This document shows positions 5,703 through 7,640 of a stretch of 7,640 nt of DNA, in pieces (the stretch's first letter is position 1; every line of letters begins with the position of its first letter). Source of the DNA: JBEVMS01 sp040508515 (lineage in GTDB: Bacteria > Pseudomonadota > Gammaproteobacteria > Xanthomonadales > Rhodanobacteraceae); assembly GCA_040508515.1 (NCBI GenBank), contig JBEVMS010000107.1, positions 1 to 7,640 of the forward strand, written 5' to 3'. The position numbers were made by a program, and so were the translations under genes. The notes under the pieces were generated by a model. The model saw nothing but the letters and a program-made list of their open reading frames with translations, was not told the origin of the DNA and ran no database searches.

Positions 5703-5705
5703 GTG

Positions 5706-7640
5706 ATGTTCGGAAAGCTCACACTGGATGCCATTCCGTACCATGAGCCGATCATCATGGTTACGCTGGCGGCCGTTGTCCTGGGCGGTATCGCCCTGCT
5801 CGGTGCGATCACCTATTTCGGCAAGTGGAAGTACCTGTGGACCGAGTGGCTGACCTCGGTCGACCACAAGCGCATCGGCGTGATGTACATCATCGTCGCG
5901 CTGGTGATGCTGCTGCGCGGTTTTGCCGATGCGATCATGATGCGTCTGCAGCAGGCGATGGCCTCCAGCGATGCGGCCGGCTACCTGCCGCCGCACCACT
6001 ACGATCAGATCTTCACCGCGCACGGCGTGATCATGATCTTCTTCATGGCGATGCCGTTCATCGTGGGCCTGATGAACATCGTGGTGCCGCTGCAGATCGG
6101 CGCGCGTGACGTGGCGTTCCCGTACCTCAATTCGCTGAGCTTCTGGCTGCTGGTGTCGGGCGTAGTGCTGATCATGCTGTCGATGTTCGTCGGCGATTTC
6201 GCCGCGACCGGCTGGCTGGCCTATCCGCCGTTGTCCGAATTGGGATACAGCCCAACCCCGGGTGTGGACTACTACATCTGGGCGCTGCAGATATCCGGCT
6301 TAGGCACCACACTGACCGGTATCAACTTCGTGGTCACCATCCTGCGCATGCGCACGCCGGGCATGACCCTGATGCGGATGCCGGTGTTCACCTGGACCGC
6401 GCTGGTTACCAACATCCTGATCGTGGCCGCCTTCCCGGTGCTGACCGCGACGTTGGCGCTGTTGACCGCCGACCGCTACCTAGGCACGCATTTCTTCACC
6501 AATGCGCTCGGCGGCAACCCGATGATGTACATCAACCTCATCTGGGTGTGGGGCCATCCCGAGGTGTACATCCTGATCCTGCCGTGCTTCGGCGCGTTCT
6601 CCGAGATCATCTCCACCTTCTCGGGCAAGCCGCTGTTCGGTTACAAGTCGATGGTCTATGCCACCGCGGCGATCGGCATCCTGTCGTTCTTCGTGTGGCT
6701 GCATCACTTCTTCACGATGGGTTCGGGGGCCAACGTCAATGCCTTCTTCGGCATCATGACGATGATCATCTCGGTGCCTACCGGCGTGAAGCTGTTCAAC
6801 TGGCTGTTCACCATGTTCCGCGGCCGCGTGCGTTACACCCCGGCGGTACTGTGGACGATCGGCTTCATGATCACCTTCACCATCGGCGGCATGACCGGCG
6901 TGCTGCTGGCGCTGCCGGCGGCGGATTTCGTGCTGCACAACAGCCTGTTCCTGATCGCGCACTTCCATAACGTGATCATCGGCGGCGTGGTGTTCGGCTG
7001 CCTGGCCGCGATGAATTTCTGGTTTCCCAAGGCGTTCGGTTTCACCTTGAACGAGTTCTGGGGCAAGGTGTCGTTCTGGTGCTGGCTGGTCGGCTTCTAC
7101 GTGGCCTTCATGCCGCTTTACGTGCTCGGCTTCATGGGCATGACGCGTCGCATGAACCATTACGCCAACCCCGATTGGCATCCCTACCTGGTGGTGGCCG
7201 CATTCGGTGCGGTGATCATCGCCTTGGGTATCGGTGCGCTGCTGGTGCAGTTCTGGGTGAGCGTCCGCGATCGCAAGCAGAACCTGGACCTGTCGGGCGA
7301 CCCGTGGGATGGCCGCACCCTGGAGTGGGCGACCAGTTCGCCGCCGCCGTTCTACAACTTCGCCATCGTGCCGCACATCGACGACATCGATCAGCATTGG
7401 GAAGACAAGGAGCGTCGTGTCGCCTACAAGCGTCCCGCACGCTACGAAGACATCCATATGCCGCGCAATACCGGCGCCGGCGTGTACATCTCGGTGGCGG
7501 GTTTCTTCCTGTGCTTCGGTCTGATCTGGCACATCTGGTGGCTGGCCGGTTTCGGCCTGCTGGGCATGGTCGGCGCGTTCATCGCGCGTAGCTACGACCG
7601 CGACGTGGATTATTGGGTGCCCGCCAGCGAGGTGGCACGC
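5706..7640 (+). CDS. cyoB: cytochrome bo3 ubiquinol oxidase subunit I (3' end cut by window)
   Basis: This is the catalytic subunit of the bo3-type heme-copper oxidase. It takes electrons from ubiquinol, reduces O2 to water at a heme o3/CuB centre and pumps protons across the inner membrane. The frame is open from the ATG at 5706 to the last base, 645 codons without a stop; E. coli CyoB has 663 residues, so probably about 20 are missing. The main residues keep their E. coli numbers. Low-spin heme b ligands are H106 and H421, the heme o3 ligand is H419, and CuB ligands are H284, H333 and H334, with the cross-linked Y288 in WGHPEVY. The proton path residues are D135 and E286 (D-channel) and K362 (K-channel). 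Quinone-site residues are R71, D75, H98 and Q101, and heme propionate arginines are R481 and R482. This implies no net insertion or deletion across the core. The C-terminal stretch GDPWDGRTLEWATSSPPPFYNF is highly family-specific. cyoC, cyoD and cyoE would be expected downstream, outside the window. Confidence 0.98.
   Translation, partial: MFGKLTLDAIPYHEPIIMVTLAAVVLGGIALLGAITYFGKWKYLWTEWLTSVDHKRIGVMYIIVALVMLLRGFADAIMMRLQQAMASSDAAGYLPPHHYDQIFTAHGVIMIFFMAMPFIVGLMNIVVPLQIGARDVAFPYLNSLSFWLLVSGVVLIMLSMFVGDFAATGWLAYPPLSELGYSPTPGVDYYIWALQISGLGTTLTGINFVVTILRMRTPGMTLMRMPVFTWTALVTNILIVAAFPVLTATLALLTADRYLGTHFFTNALGGNPMMYINLIWVWGHPEVYILILPCFGAFSEIISTFSGKPLFGYKSMVYATAAIGILSFFVWLHHFFTMGSGANVNAFFGIMTMIISVPTGVKLFNWLFTMFRGRVRYTPAVLWTIGFMITFTIGGMTGVLLALPAADFVLHNSLFLIAHFHNVIIGGVVFGCLAAMNFWFPKAFGFTLNEFWGKVSFWCWLVGFYVAFMPLYVLGFMGMTRRMNHYANPDWHPYLVVAAFGAVIIALGIGALLVQFWVSVRDRKQNLDLSGDPWDGRTLEWATSSPPPFYNFAIVPHIDDIDQHWEDKERRVAYKRPARYEDIHMPRNTGAGVYISVAGFFLCFGLIWHIWWLAGFGLLGMVGAFIARSYDRDVDYWVPASEVAR

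Noticed and set aside
6480..7532. Minus-strand open frame of 350 codons opposite cyoB
   Set aside because: It is a His/Arg/Glu-rich mirror of cyoB. The plus-strand cyoB frame matches E. coli CyoB at every catalytic residue.

Overview
The window looks like GC-rich gammaproteobacterial chromosome, most likely from the Xanthomonas/Xanthomonadaceae group. This is an inference from the cytochrome bo3-type proteins, the strong GC bias at third codon positions, and a LysM-tailed phosphate-binding-like protein beside the cyo locus. I ran no search, so the genus is a guess. I see no insertion sequence, phage gene, tRNA, rRNA or CRISPR array.

Layout. Positions 1-27 may be the tail of a plus-strand gene, followed by a clear rho-independent terminator (58-89). 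A gene-free stretch (90-371) separates it from an oppositely oriented terminator (372-409). That second terminator ends a minus-strand group of three genes, read from right to left: a secreted PstS-like periplasmic-binding domain fused to a C-terminal LysM domain (4165 to 2699), a YigB-like HAD phosphatase (2668 to 1925), and an M17-family leucyl aminopeptidase (1810 to 431). The first two are 30 nt apart and probably co-transcribed. The third has a 114-nt leader with two possible hairpins, so it may have its own control.

A 604-nt divergent intergenic region (4166-4769) follows. It holds an 18-bp operator-like dyad (4414-4431), a perfect TATAAT box (4614-4619) and a long imperfect inverted repeat (4657-4671 with 4723-4738) just upstream of cyoA. 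From there the plus strand carries cyoA (4770-5702) and cyoB (5706 to beyond the window end). These encode subunits II and I of the cytochrome bo3 ubiquinol oxidase, the aerobic terminal oxidase that oxidises quinol, reduces oxygen to water and pumps protons. All key CyoB residues sit at the same numbers as in E. coli CyoB.

Nothing here is convincingly a new multi-gene system. The most unusual items are the PBP-LysM fusion, whose phosphate-contacting loop is replaced, and the structured regulatory region in front of the cyo operon.
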